From: Candidatus Aminicenantota bacterium
GTDB taxonomy: Bacteria; Acidobacteriota; Aminicenantia; UBA2199
Direction of reading: 5' to 3'
DNA: 8,773 bases
Assembly: GCA_024644125.1 (NCBI GenBank)
Contig: JAHELQ010000198.1
Coordinates: 1 to 8,773, forward strand
Shown here: positions 1 through 6,511 of the stretch, piece after piece
How positions within the stretch are numbered: the stretch's first letter is position 1
Layout of the letters: every line of letters starts with the position of its first letter
Notes under the pieces: model-generated
The model's input: only the letters and a program-made list of their open reading frames with translations
What the model was told of the DNA's origin: nothing
Database searches by the model: none
Position numbers and translations under genes: made by a program

Positions 1-1
1 T

Positions 2-2575
2 TGCTGGCCTTTGGAGCGAACCTATAGGCAGGATGAGCTAATCGACGCCATCATCAGCGAACCGCCCACAGCAGGCGTTTGTCATGTCGTCGCCTATCGA
101 GGATATCATCGTTGGGAGCAATGTTACGAATCGTTACCTTTGCCCCCTGCGCATCACCAGCCGATTAAAAACAACGGAGTCTATTTGATAACCGGTGATT
201 TAAACGGAATTGGAACGGAGTTTGCCTCTTTTATCATTGGGGCTTCTCCGGCGCGATTGGTATTTTTGAGCAGATCGCCGTTCCCGCCTAAAAATGAATG
301 GCAAGCCTGGATTTGTGACAATGACGAGAACAATCCCGTTGGTTCCAGCATCAAACGTTTGCTGGAGCTGGAAGAATCCGGGGCCGATATCATGGTTCTC
401 CAGGCGGATGTGTCGAATCTTCCTGAAATGCTGAAGGTCAAAGAATTGATACAAACAGAATTCGGACCGGTCAATGGTATTATTCATGCCGCCGGGGACA
501 GGAACGAGGAGGCGATTCACGAGCTGAGTGTTGAATCGGCGCAGGAGGCGGCTTTCGCAAAAGTCAAGGGTACATTGGTGCTGGATACCGTGTTTGGCGA
601 AGAACCGCTGGATTTCTGGATTCTTTGCTCATCGCTCAGCGCTATAATGCCTTCGGGCGGACAGGTTTCCGCTTGTGCCGCCAACGCGTTCCTGGATGCT
701 TTTGCCAATTATAAGCGGTTCTTCCAGGGTAAGTCCGTCATGTCCGTCAATTGGACCATATGGAAAGAATTAGCTGGAAACCAGTTCGATGGTATCACGG
801 CCCCTGTCGCCGGAGAGGCGTTTCTCCGCCTTTTGGCCAATCCCTATCCAAATGTCGTTGTTGTCGAGGAAGATCTGGAAAAACGACTGGAAAAATGGTA
901 TCGTCAACCGGTTGATACACCGGTGTGCGATGAACCGTACGCCGATCTTCCGGCAACTCCTCAACGGCCTGAAATAAGCGCTATATATTGTCCCCCCAAT
1001 ACTGAATTTGAAAAACGATGCGTTGTTATTTGGCGGAATTTCTTTGGTTTTAAGGAGATTGGCATACATGATCGCTTCTTCGAGCTTGGTGGAGATTCCC
1101 TCAAAGCGATTCAATTGGTTACAGCTCTCAAAAAAAACGGTATTCAGCTCACTATCCAACAATTACTTCTGGAACAAACAATAGAAGGCGTTTGCCGTTT
1201 ATTGGACGCGGCTGAAAAATCTAATTCATCGGAGCATTCTCTCGGTATAGCGCCCGGCGAGTGCGTCAGGTGGGATGAAAAAGATCGCGGCACTCTGGAA
1301 AGGGTGATCGCAAGCAATATCGACTTGGAAAAGATCATTCTGCGTGAACCGGTGGAAAAAACATACAATCTTTCGCCGATTCAGAAAATAGCGATGTCGG
1401 GATCGCTGGACGCCATTGCTGGAAACGTCATATATTTTGAACACAGTTTTAGTTGTCCAGAAGGCCTGGAGGCTATCGCGCAACTCGTTACCCGCCTGGT
1501 GAATATGCATGCCCTCATGCGCTCCGTTGTCGCTACGAAGGAGCCAGGATACTGTGTCAGGCAATATTCACCGGGCGCTATTTCAGCGGAGCATCTACCG
1601 TTCTTTGATATATCTGCGTATTCGAGCGCTGTCCGGCGGAAAATCGAAGACGATGCCTGGGAAATGTTGAGCCGGCCCTTCTATGTCATCGATGGATTGC
1701 TGCACCGAGTTCTGGTGTTTAGATTGTCGCAGCACACGTTCAGCCTGGTGATATCTTTCAATCATCTCATTTTTGACGGAGAAGGAGTTGGCCTGTTAAA
1801 GCGGAGTATTGACACGGAGCTTAGGGGTGTACGCCAATCGGTGGACCAGGAATACTCAGACTATGTTCAATTCTGGCAAGAGCGGGATGTCCATCCAGGA
1901 AATATCGACCTGTACTTTGATGCGTCCGGGTTTTCGGCATTGGTTCAAGAATTTAAATCCAATATCACTGCTGGAATAATGAATATGGATGGGTTCGAAT
2001 TAGATCTATCCGGCATGTCTGATGAAGTGAAACATGATTACCACGACTGGTTGCTCCTGGGCTGCGGAGTCTTCTTATGCAAACTTTTGCGGGTACCGGC
2101 GGTCCCGTTTCTTTTCGTTTCCCATGGCCGCCGTTATAAAGATGCTGATTTTTCAGGAATTGTCGGGGATTTCCATGATTATATCCCAATCGTGGTGAGA
2201 GCCGGAGATGAAACAAAACCCCATGATTTTATCAAGCGTGTAAAAGAGTACCGGCAAATGATCCGGGACAATACTGTCAATTTCTCAAATCTATTCTCCA
2301 GAGGATTCTTTTCCGATTTTACGGCTGTGGACATGGCGGCGCCATTTGTGTTCAATTCACTTATCGGTTCATACCACCATTTTATTGATCAGAATACCGA
2401 TGTTCGGAACCAGGTCGTCTTGCAGGAGAAATCTTCATCTTTGTTGTTCCGTTTCGCGGTCCTCGAGGATTTTTCTTCCGGGCGCCTATGGATTTCCTAT
2501 TCCCAAAATTCAACTTTTAACAGCGCCGAGATCCGGGACAACCTGAAAGAGTTGATATTATTTTTGCTTAATTAA
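2..2575 (+). CDS. Hybrid PKS/NRPS megasynthase, C-terminal part (KR - carrier protein - C domain), 5' end off window
   Basis: The frame is open to the left edge, so this is the end of a longer multimodular enzyme. Residues are counted from the TTG at 11. Residues 24-42 resemble the end of the structural KR subdomain (VVAYRGYHRWEQ). Residues 56-255 are a ketoreductase fold with TGDLNGIG (61-68), IIHAAG (157-162), the conserved Lys184 and Ser208. The tyrosine expected 13 residues after the Ser is Ala221, while Asn225 is kept, so the KR is probably inactive. A carrier protein follows (about 332-398), with the phosphopantetheine Ser363 in ELGGDSLKA. A condensation domain fills 450-854, with YNLSPIQ (452-458), NHLIFDG (584-590; His585 in the catalytic place, first His replaced by Asn) and GDFHDYIPIVVR (719-730). 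No A, TE or reductase domain follows. The enzyme would extend or transfer a carrier-bound acyl chain in the cytoplasm. The product is not predictable from this fragment. Confidence 0.93.
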   Translation, partial: CWPLERTYRQDELIDAIISEPPTAGVCHVVAYRGYHRWEQCYESLPLPPAHHQPIKNNGVYLITGDLNGIGTEFASFIIGASPARLVFLSRSPFPPKNEWQAWICDNDENNPVGSSIKRLLELEESGADIMVLQADVSNLPEMLKVKELIQTEFGPVNGIIHAAGDRNEEAIHELSVESAQEAAFAKVKGTLVLDTVFGEEPLDFWILCSSLSAIMPSGGQVSACAANAFLDAFANYKRFFQGKSVMSVNWTIWKELAGNQFDGITAPVAGEAFLRLLANPYPNVVVVEEDLEKRLEKWYRQPVDTPVCDEPYADLPATPQRPEISAIYCPPNTEFEKRCVVIWRNFFGFKEIGIHDRFFELGGDSLKAIQLVTALKKNGIQLTIQQLLLEQTIEGVCRLLDAAEKSNSSEHSLGIAPGECVRWDEKDRGTLERVIASNIDLEKIILREPVEKTYNLSPIQKIAMSGSLDAIAGNVIYFEHSFSCPEGLEAIAQLVTRLVNMHALMRSVVATKEPGYCVRQYSPGAISAEHLPFFDISAYSSAVRRKIEDDAWEMLSRPFYVIDGLLHRVLVFRLSQHTFSLVISFNHLIFDGEGVGLLKRSIDTELRGVRQSVDQEYSDYVQFWQERDVHPGNIDLYFDASGFSALVQEFKSNITAGIMNMDGFELDLSGMSDEVKHDYHDWLLLGCGVFLCKLLRVPAVPFLFVSHGRRYKDADFSGIVGDFHDYIPIVVRAGDETKPHDFIKRVKEYRQMIRDNTVNFSNLFSRGFFSDFTAVDMAAPFVFNSLIGSYHHFIDQNTDVRNQVVLQEKSSSLLFRFAVLEDFSSGRLWISYSQNSTFNSAEIRDNLKELILFLLN

Positions 2576-2649
2576 TCGATTGTGCCATCATGCGCGATTG
2601 TTTTTGAGGTGCGTGCTGCAAAATAGTGGTAAAAAAAATAATGATTGGT

Positions 2650-2655
2650 TATAAT
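2650..2655 (+). promoter_or_regulatory. Candidate -10 box for the outer-membrane protein gene
   Basis: A perfect TATAAT lies in the 207-nt gap between the megasynthase and the outer-membrane protein gene. The hexamer 17 nt upstream is a poor -35. A start site near 2662 would give a leader of about 120 nt containing a short ORF. I see no convincing terminator after the megasynthase stop, so read-through is also possible. Confidence 0.4.
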
Positions 2656-2690
2656 GTGAACTAAAACAAATTACGGAGGATGCAAACCAA

Positions 2691-2717
2691 ATGAATCGTA
2701 CCTACAAAACCGGATAA
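2691..2717 (+). CDS. Possible 8-codon leader ORF (MNRTYKTG)
   Basis: An ATG lies 11 nt after GGAGG (2675-2679) and opens an 8-codon frame ending in TAA. It sits in the presumed untranslated leader of the outer-membrane protein gene and is out of frame with it. The good ribosome-binding site is the only positive evidence. The peptide has no run of a single amino acid or rare codons that would suggest attenuation. It could be a regulatory leader, a remnant of an old start, or chance. Confidence 0.25.
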   Translation: MNRTYKTG

Positions 2718-2766
2718 TTGGCTTAAACGTATATTGGCAAACGTGAATTCAAAACGCAATCGAAAT

Positions 2767-2771
2767 GGAGG
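2767..2771 (+). promoter_or_regulatory. Ribosome-binding site that fixes the start of the DUF5916 gene
   Basis: GGAGG here lies 11 nt before the ATG at 2783. The in-frame ATG at 2765 overlaps this site and has no purine-rich sequence before it. The start at 2783 also gives a standard signal peptide, so it is preferred. Confidence 0.65.
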
Positions 2772-2782
2772 CGCGAATCGAC

Positions 2783-5059
2783 ATGAGATACGATCGTTCA
2801 AAAGTAAAAGGAATTTTTTTTCGGACTATACTACTCATAGGAATATTATCCATGGCCGCTGGTATTGCGGCGGCGGAGGATGACGGCGGACCGTTTCCAC
2901 CCGCCAAACGTTATAAGGCAATCCCCACGGAACTTGAAATCAAAGTGGACGGTCATCTCACGGAGGAGGTGTGGCGGAAGGCGGAGGTCATTGATTTGCC
3001 CTTCGAATGGTTCCCCGGCGACAATATCCCGGCTCCGGTGAAAACCGAATGCCTGGTTGTCTATAGCCATAGCCGGCTATATGTGGCGTTTCGCTGCTTT
3101 GACCCGGAGCCGGAAAATATTCGCGCCCACCTAATGGATCGGGATTCAGTCGATACACTGGTGTCCGACGATCATGTAAGTTTCATGATCGATCCCTTCA
3201 ACGATGAACGGCGGGGCTTTCAATTCCGCGTCAATCCACTGGGCGCCCAGGCTGACGCCATTTATAGCGAATTGGAGGGTTACGAGGACTTTTCGTGGGA
3301 TGCTATCTGGGACGCCGCCGGCAGGATCACCTCCGAAGGGTATGTATTGGAGGTGGCGATCCCGTTCAACCAGTTACGCTTCCCGGTCGGGACCGATATA
3401 AAAACATGGGGATTCTCCATCGGACGCTCCTACCCGCGGAATGTACGGCACCGGATGACTTCGCATATACGGGACCGCAATATCGCCTGCGTTCTCTGTC
3501 AGGCCAATAAGCTTGAGGGCTTCGCCAATATTTCCCCCGGCAAAAATCTCGAATTCGGGCCCACCGTCACCATGAACCGCACAGACCAACGGGATGAGTT
3601 TCCCAATGGAGAAATAATCGGCGGCAGCGTGAAACTGGAACCGGGAATCTCCGCCCGGTGGGGCATTACTCCGAATGTGCAATTGAACGCCACCGTCAAT
3701 CCGGATTTTTCCCAGATCGAAGCGGATGCGGCGCAATTGGACATCAACAAACGATTCGCCCTTCAATTCGCCGAGAAACGCCCCTTCTTCCTGGAAGGCG
3801 CCGATTTTTTCCTCACTCCGCTAGAGGCGGTGTTCACCCGCACTGTGTGCGATCCCCGCTGGGGCGCCAAATTGACCGGTAAACTGGGACAAAACGCCGT
3901 GGGCTTCTTCGCCACCATGGACCGGTACAACAATTTGATTTTTCCATCCAACCAATATTCATTATCCACATCCTTGGCGCAGGATATCTTCGGCGGAGTG
4001 TTCCGCTACCGCCGCGACGTGGGCAGAGGTTCCACTCTCGGAGTTCTTTACACCGGCAGGATGGGGGACGAGTATCACAATCACGTGATCGGAGCGGACG
4101 CCTTCTTCCGGCTGTCCAACAAAAAGAATATCAACATCCAGTTTCTTCATTCCAACACCGCCTATCCCGGCGCAATCGCCTCCGAGTTTGGACAACCGGA
4201 CGGGGATTTTGACGGCAATGCCTTTAAATTCGATTTTATGCATGTGGGGCGTGATGTGGTGTATGGATTTGAGTACGCCGACCTGGGTGAGAATTTCCGG
4301 GCAGATTCCGGCTTTATTCCGCGAGTGGATTTCAGACGGATGAGGGGATTTGTGCAGCCCATCCTCTGGGGGAAAAAGGGGGGATGGTATGATCGCCTCT
4401 CATTTTTTGTCCAGGGAGAGCGGGTTACGGACCGCCAGGGGACTCTCACAGACAGCAATGTGCAATTTTCCATCAATTACCATGGGCCTCTCCAAAGTCT
4501 CGGTTTGTTGCGCTATGAAATTCGCAAAGAATTGTACGCCGGCCAGGAATATGATCTAAAGGACGCCAGCGTCTTTTTTGAAATTCAACCACTTGGCGGG
4601 TTCCGATGTTATCTTTGGGGCCAAATCGGCGACCAGATAGACTACTCCAATGTGAGGGCCGGGGACACAGTGGTCCTGAATCCCGGATTTGAATGGGGGA
4701 TCGGAAAACATTTGAACTTTAACATCAATCATCTGTACGAGCGCCTGGGATTGGCCGGTGACCGGATCTACACCGCCAATCTCACCCAGGGACGCATTAT
4801 GTACAATTTTAATGTCAGGACATTTATCCGGGCCATCCTCCAATACACGGACATCCAGCGCAACACCAACCTATACGGTTTTTCGGTTGATCCGTCTACC
4901 CGCGCCCTATTCATGCAGTTTTTGTTCTCCTACAAACTCAATCCGCAGACGGTTCTGTTTTTAGGATACTCAGACAACCAGATGGGATTTCAAGGCATCG
5001 ATCTCACCCGAAAAGATAGGACGTTCTTCCTGAAAATCGGTTACGCGTTGGTCTTATAA
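2783..5059 (+). CDS. Outer-membrane protein with CBM9-like and DUF5916 domains
   Basis: The protein has 758 residues from the ATG at 2783. Residues 1-31 form a signal peptide: basic start, hydrophobic core FFRTILLIGILSMAAGI, then AAA before EDD. Residues about 45-215 match the CBM9-like sugar-binding fold found at the front of this family (IKVDGHLTEEVWRKAE at 53-68, DPFNDERRGFQFRVNPLGAQ at 137-156, SWDAIWDA, YVLEVAIPF). The rest is DUF5916, marked by NPDFSQIEADAAQLDINKRF (306-325) and EKRPFFLEGADFF (331-343). Many alternating aromatic strands up to the end (FFLKIGYALVL) point to a beta-barrel in the outer membrane. The exact function is unknown for the family; binding or uptake of glycans or other large compounds is often supposed. 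It may have its own promoter and is followed by a GC-rich hairpin. Length and motifs look complete. Confidence 0.93.
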   Translation: MRYDRSKVKGIFFRTILLIGILSMAAGIAAAEDDGGPFPPAKRYKAIPTELEIKVDGHLTEEVWRKAEVIDLPFEWFPGDNIPAPVKTECLVVYSHSRLYVAFRCFDPEPENIRAHLMDRDSVDTLVSDDHVSFMIDPFNDERRGFQFRVNPLGAQADAIYSELEGYEDFSWDAIWDAAGRITSEGYVLEVAIPFNQLRFPVGTDIKTWGFSIGRSYPRNVRHRMTSHIRDRNIACVLCQANKLEGFANISPGKNLEFGPTVTMNRTDQRDEFPNGEIIGGSVKLEPGISARWGITPNVQLNATVNPDFSQIEADAAQLDINKRFALQFAEKRPFFLEGADFFLTPLEAVFTRTVCDPRWGAKLTGKLGQNAVGFFATMDRYNNLIFPSNQYSLSTSLAQDIFGGVFRYRRDVGRGSTLGVLYTGRMGDEYHNHVIGADAFFRLSNKKNINIQFLHSNTAYPGAIASEFGQPDGDFDGNAFKFDFMHVGRDVVYGFEYADLGENFRADSGFIPRVDFRRMRGFVQPILWGKKGGWYDRLSFFVQGERVTDRQGTLTDSNVQFSINYHGPLQSLGLLRYEIRKELYAGQEYDLKDASVFFEIQPLGGFRCYLWGQIGDQIDYSNVRAGDTVVLNPGFEWGIGKHLNFNINHLYERLGLAGDRIYTANLTQGRIMYNFNVRTFIRAILQYTDIQRNTNLYGFSVDPSTRALFMQFLFSYKLNPQTVLFLGYSDNQMGFQGIDLTRKDRTFFLKIGYALVL

Positions 5060-5070
5060 AGATTAGACAT

Positions 5071-5093
5071 GGGCGCCGGAAATTCCGGCGCCC
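5071..5093. terminator. GC-rich hairpin between the convergent DUF5916 and RiPP-precursor genes
   Basis: The arms GGGCGCCGG (5071-5079) and CCGGCGCCC (5085-5093) enclose a 5-nt AAATT. The hairpin lies 11 nt after the stop of the + strand gene and 13 nt after the stop of the minus-strand short ORF, as expected for a two-way terminator. Neither side has a proper run of U, so it may instead protect the mRNA 3' end or need a factor. Confidence 0.55.
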
Positions 5094-5106
5094 GGCAACG
5101 GGATAA

Positions 5107-5268
5107 TTAACAAAAACAGCTTTCGTCAAGTGTTAGGCAAAGGGGCGTCTGAGAGATGCATTCGTTCGCGATGGTCGGTCCGGCGAAATTAGGCAGGGTT
5201 TCAGGGCTGAGGGAAGAGATGGTACTTTTACGTAATGATAATTTTTTGGTGATTTTTTTTTGTTTCAC
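5107..5268 (-). CDS. Putative class I lanthipeptide-type RiPP precursor peptide (53 aa)
   Basis: A GTG start at 5268, 5 nt after a perfect AAGGAG, opens a 53-codon frame ending in TAA. The leader is Lys-rich and contains KLSLRKSTISSLSPETL (residues 9-25), which follows the L-x-L-x-K-x-T-I-x-x-L pattern of many class I lanthipeptide leaders of Bacteroidota and related phyla. FAG (28-30) stands where those leaders end in a Gly-Gly-type site. The core (31-53) has Cys37, 44, 51 and 53, Thr32, 41 and 46, and Ser39 and 50. TPLC (41-44) and SCFC (50-53) could form small thioether rings. No LanB, LanC, protease or transporter is in the window, so processing would rely on genes elsewhere. The last two upstream genes on this strand are NTF2-like and flavodoxin-like. 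A sactipeptide-like or other Cys-rich RiPP is an alternative. A chance ORF is unlikely, because leader motif, RBS and core composition agree. Confidence 0.75.
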   Translation of the reverse strand: MKQKKITKKLSLRKSTISSLSPETLPNFAGPTIANECISQTPLCLTLDESCFC

Positions 5269-5273
5269 GGTTT

Positions 5274-5293
5274 CTCCTTATATTATAATTATA
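5274..5293 (-). promoter_or_regulatory. RBS and tandem TATAAT boxes before the RiPP-precursor ORF
   Basis: On the minus strand AAGGAG (5279-5274) sits 5 nt before the GTG and decides the start. Directly upstream are two back-to-back TATAAT hexamers (5293-5288 and 5287-5282) in a very AT-rich stretch. TTGCGC 16 nt further up (5315-5310) is a weak -35. Use of the first box would leave a leader of only about 13 nt, so the RBS is much surer than the promoter. Confidence 0.5.
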
Positions 5294-5329
5294 ATCAAAA
5301 GATATATGAGCGCAACACCAGGAGAATAT

Positions 5330-5349
5330 GGGCGCGCGTTTGCGCGCCC
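5330..5349. terminator. GC-rich hairpin after the NTF2-like gene
   Basis: The arms GGGCGCGC (5330-5337) and GCGCGCCC (5342-5349) enclose a 4-nt GTTT. On the minus strand the hairpin lies 16 nt past the stop of the NTF2-like gene and upstream of the RiPP-precursor ORF. It lacks a U-run. It may end or attenuate transcription from the NTF2-like gene, or protect an upstream mRNA end by RNA processing. Confidence 0.45.
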
Positions 5350-5365
5350 TTCAATGAATTTGGTA

Positions 5366-5830
5366 TCAGGGTTGAGGGGGGACAAGGCCATACAATTGCG
5401 CAAGTCCCATCGGATTGGAGCAGAAAAAATGCAAATGCGTAAGTTCCAGCTCATTATTCTGTTTGATCCGCAAATCATACATTGCCACTCCATCGATGTC
5501 CAACAGTAGGTCGTTGGTGGGGCGATCGTAATATTTAAGATCCAAACGAGTGGTCACTCTCATAAAATCATTGTCGATAGCTTTCTCCAGGGGATTTAGT
5601 ATCTCTATCACTTTCTTGCTGCCTTCAACCAGAAATCCTTTCCAATGCGCACGGTCAAATTGCGGATACGGCGGAACTCCGAAATAGGCGATGGATTGAA
5701 AATCATCGCTATAGTAGTCATCCAACTTGCAGATGGTCTCGGCGTCGTGGGCATTATGATTGTAACATTCGTAATAGGCGTGCATAAAATCTTCAATCTT
5801 TTTGTAATTGAAATTTTGTTTTGCGCTCAT
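5366..5830 (-). CDS. NTF2-like / SnoaL-like protein
   Basis: A 154-residue cytoplasmic protein with no signal peptide or membrane segment. Its length and layout suit the NTF2-like (SnoaL-like) cone fold: an N-terminal helix with YYECYNHNAHDAETICKLDDYYSDDF (described as residues 19-44), then HWKG (62-65) before a helix, then beta strands such as MRVTTRLDLKYY and LLLDIDGVAMYDLRI, ending in LELTHLHFF. The family includes isomerases, cyclases, dehydratases and simple ligand-binding proteins, and no diagnostic catalytic set can be named here. The start is supported by AAGGAG (5844-5839), 8 nt upstream. It lies 60 nt after the flavodoxin gene and 97 nt before the RiPP-precursor ORF on the same strand. 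A role in tailoring a natural product is possible but has no direct support. Confidence 0.7.
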   Translation of the reverse strand: MSAKQNFNYKKIEDFMHAYYECYNHNAHDAETICKLDDYYSDDFQSIAYFGVPPYPQFDRAHWKGFLVEGSKKVIEILNPLEKAIDNDFMRVTTRLDLKYYDRPTNDLLLDIDGVAMYDLRIKQNNELELTHLHFFCSNPMGLAQLYGLVPPQP

Positions 5831-5852
5831 TCAGTTTACTCCTTATTTTTAT

Positions 5853-5882
5853 AGTTCTACCTATTCTATACTGAAAAATCTG
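5853..5882 (-). promoter_or_regulatory. Weak candidate promoter for the NTF2-like gene
   Basis: In the 60-nt gap the minus strand shows TTTTCA followed after 18 nt by TATAAA, a short distance before the AAGGAG. Both boxes are imperfect. The gene may equally be co-transcribed with the flavodoxin gene. Confidence 0.3.
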
Positions 5883-5890
5883 TTAATTGT

Positions 5891-6367
5891 TTAGTTCCCA
5901 TCCATTGCCGCCGCAAAGCGTTTGATCTCCCCTTCGTCGATTTTATATACGCTTTCGGTCACTCCGGCAACCTTTTGAACGATTTTCCGTTCGAGAAAAT
6001 TCATCCGTTCAAAATTGAAAGCCCCCCCGAAAATGCCTGTGGCAGAAGCATGCTTGCGCAATTCCTCAGGAAAGGCGTTCTCAAATTGCTGCTGCGCCTG
6101 TTTTTCCTCCATGCAACACACATAGAGGCCGGTCCGCTTCTCCAGCAAAACATCTACATTTTTTTCAATAAACTTTCTCACCTGCGATTGTATTTTACCC
6201 ATATGGATGGAACCGCCGAGAATCACCGTATCGAAGGCCGATAGGTCCGGTTTCCCGTTCTTTTTCAAGTTAACCAGCGTCACCTCGCCCGATAAATTCT
6301 CTTTAAGCGTTTGAGCCGCCTCTTCCGTACATCCGTGCCTGGTACAATACGCAATTAAAATGTTCAT
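5891..6367 (-). CDS. Flavodoxin-domain protein, HemG-like
   Basis: A 158-residue protein made of one flavodoxin domain. MNILIAYCTRHGCTEEAA is the first strand with the FMN phosphate-binding loop TRHGCT (9-14). VILGGSIHMGKIQSQVRKF (48-66) and GIFGGAFNFERMNFLERKIV (111-130) match the conserved blocks of HemG, the menaquinone-dependent protoporphyrinogen IX dehydrogenase. HemG of E. coli is 181 residues; this one is a little shorter. It would bind FMN and pass electrons in the cytoplasm or at the membrane face. No other haem gene is nearby, so the substrate is uncertain and a general flavodoxin role remains possible. An AAGGA (6379-6375) precedes the start by 7 nt. It is first in a same-strand series with the NTF2-like gene and the RiPP-precursor ORF, and divergent from the 64-aa gene. 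Confidence 0.85.
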   Translation of the reverse strand: MNILIAYCTRHGCTEEAAQTLKENLSGEVTLVNLKKNGKPDLSAFDTVILGGSIHMGKIQSQVRKFIEKNVDVLLEKRTGLYVCCMEEKQAQQQFENAFPEELRKHASATGIFGGAFNFERMNFLERKIVQKVAGVTESVYKIDEGEIKRFAAAMDGN

Positions 6368-6387
6368 CTTTATATCCTTAAGTCACA

Positions 6388-6416
6388 ATTTTTCACTTTT
6401 TCCACCCCAATGTCAA
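6388..6416 (-). promoter_or_regulatory. Candidate sigma70-type promoter for the flavodoxin gene
   Basis: On the minus strand a perfect TTGACA (6416-6411) is followed after 17 nt by AAAAAT (6393-6388), a 4/6 match to the -10 box. The start codon lies about 20 nt further down. Confidence 0.5.
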
Positions 6417-6433
6417 GGGTGAAAGGCCCGCTT

Positions 6434-6462
6434 TTAATATTTTTGCATTGTTTTGGTATAAT
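6434..6462 (+). promoter_or_regulatory. Candidate extended -10 promoter for the 64-aa gene
   Basis: TTAATA (6434-6439) and TATAAT (6457-6462) are 17 nt apart. The TGG directly before the -10 box completes the extended -10 pattern TGnTATAAT. The ATG of the small gene is 50 nt downstream. Confidence 0.6.
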
Positions 6463-6511
6463 AAAAATGATAAGTATTGTATGATTTCTAGTAAGCATTA
6501 TTGGAGCAAAA

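Noticed and set aside
2573..2610. Possible terminator after the megasynthase
   Set aside because: Only a 5-bp AATCG/CGATT stem with a long loop before TTTTT; too weak.
2765..2782. Upstream ATG for the DUF5916 gene adding MEARID
   Set aside because: It has no RBS, overlaps the GGAGG serving the ATG at 2783, and lengthens the n-region without need.
5156..5509. 117-codon + strand ORF across the middle region
   Set aside because: It runs antisense through the RiPP-precursor start, the hairpin and the end of the NTF2-like gene, has no good RBS, and its protein has no recognisable domain.
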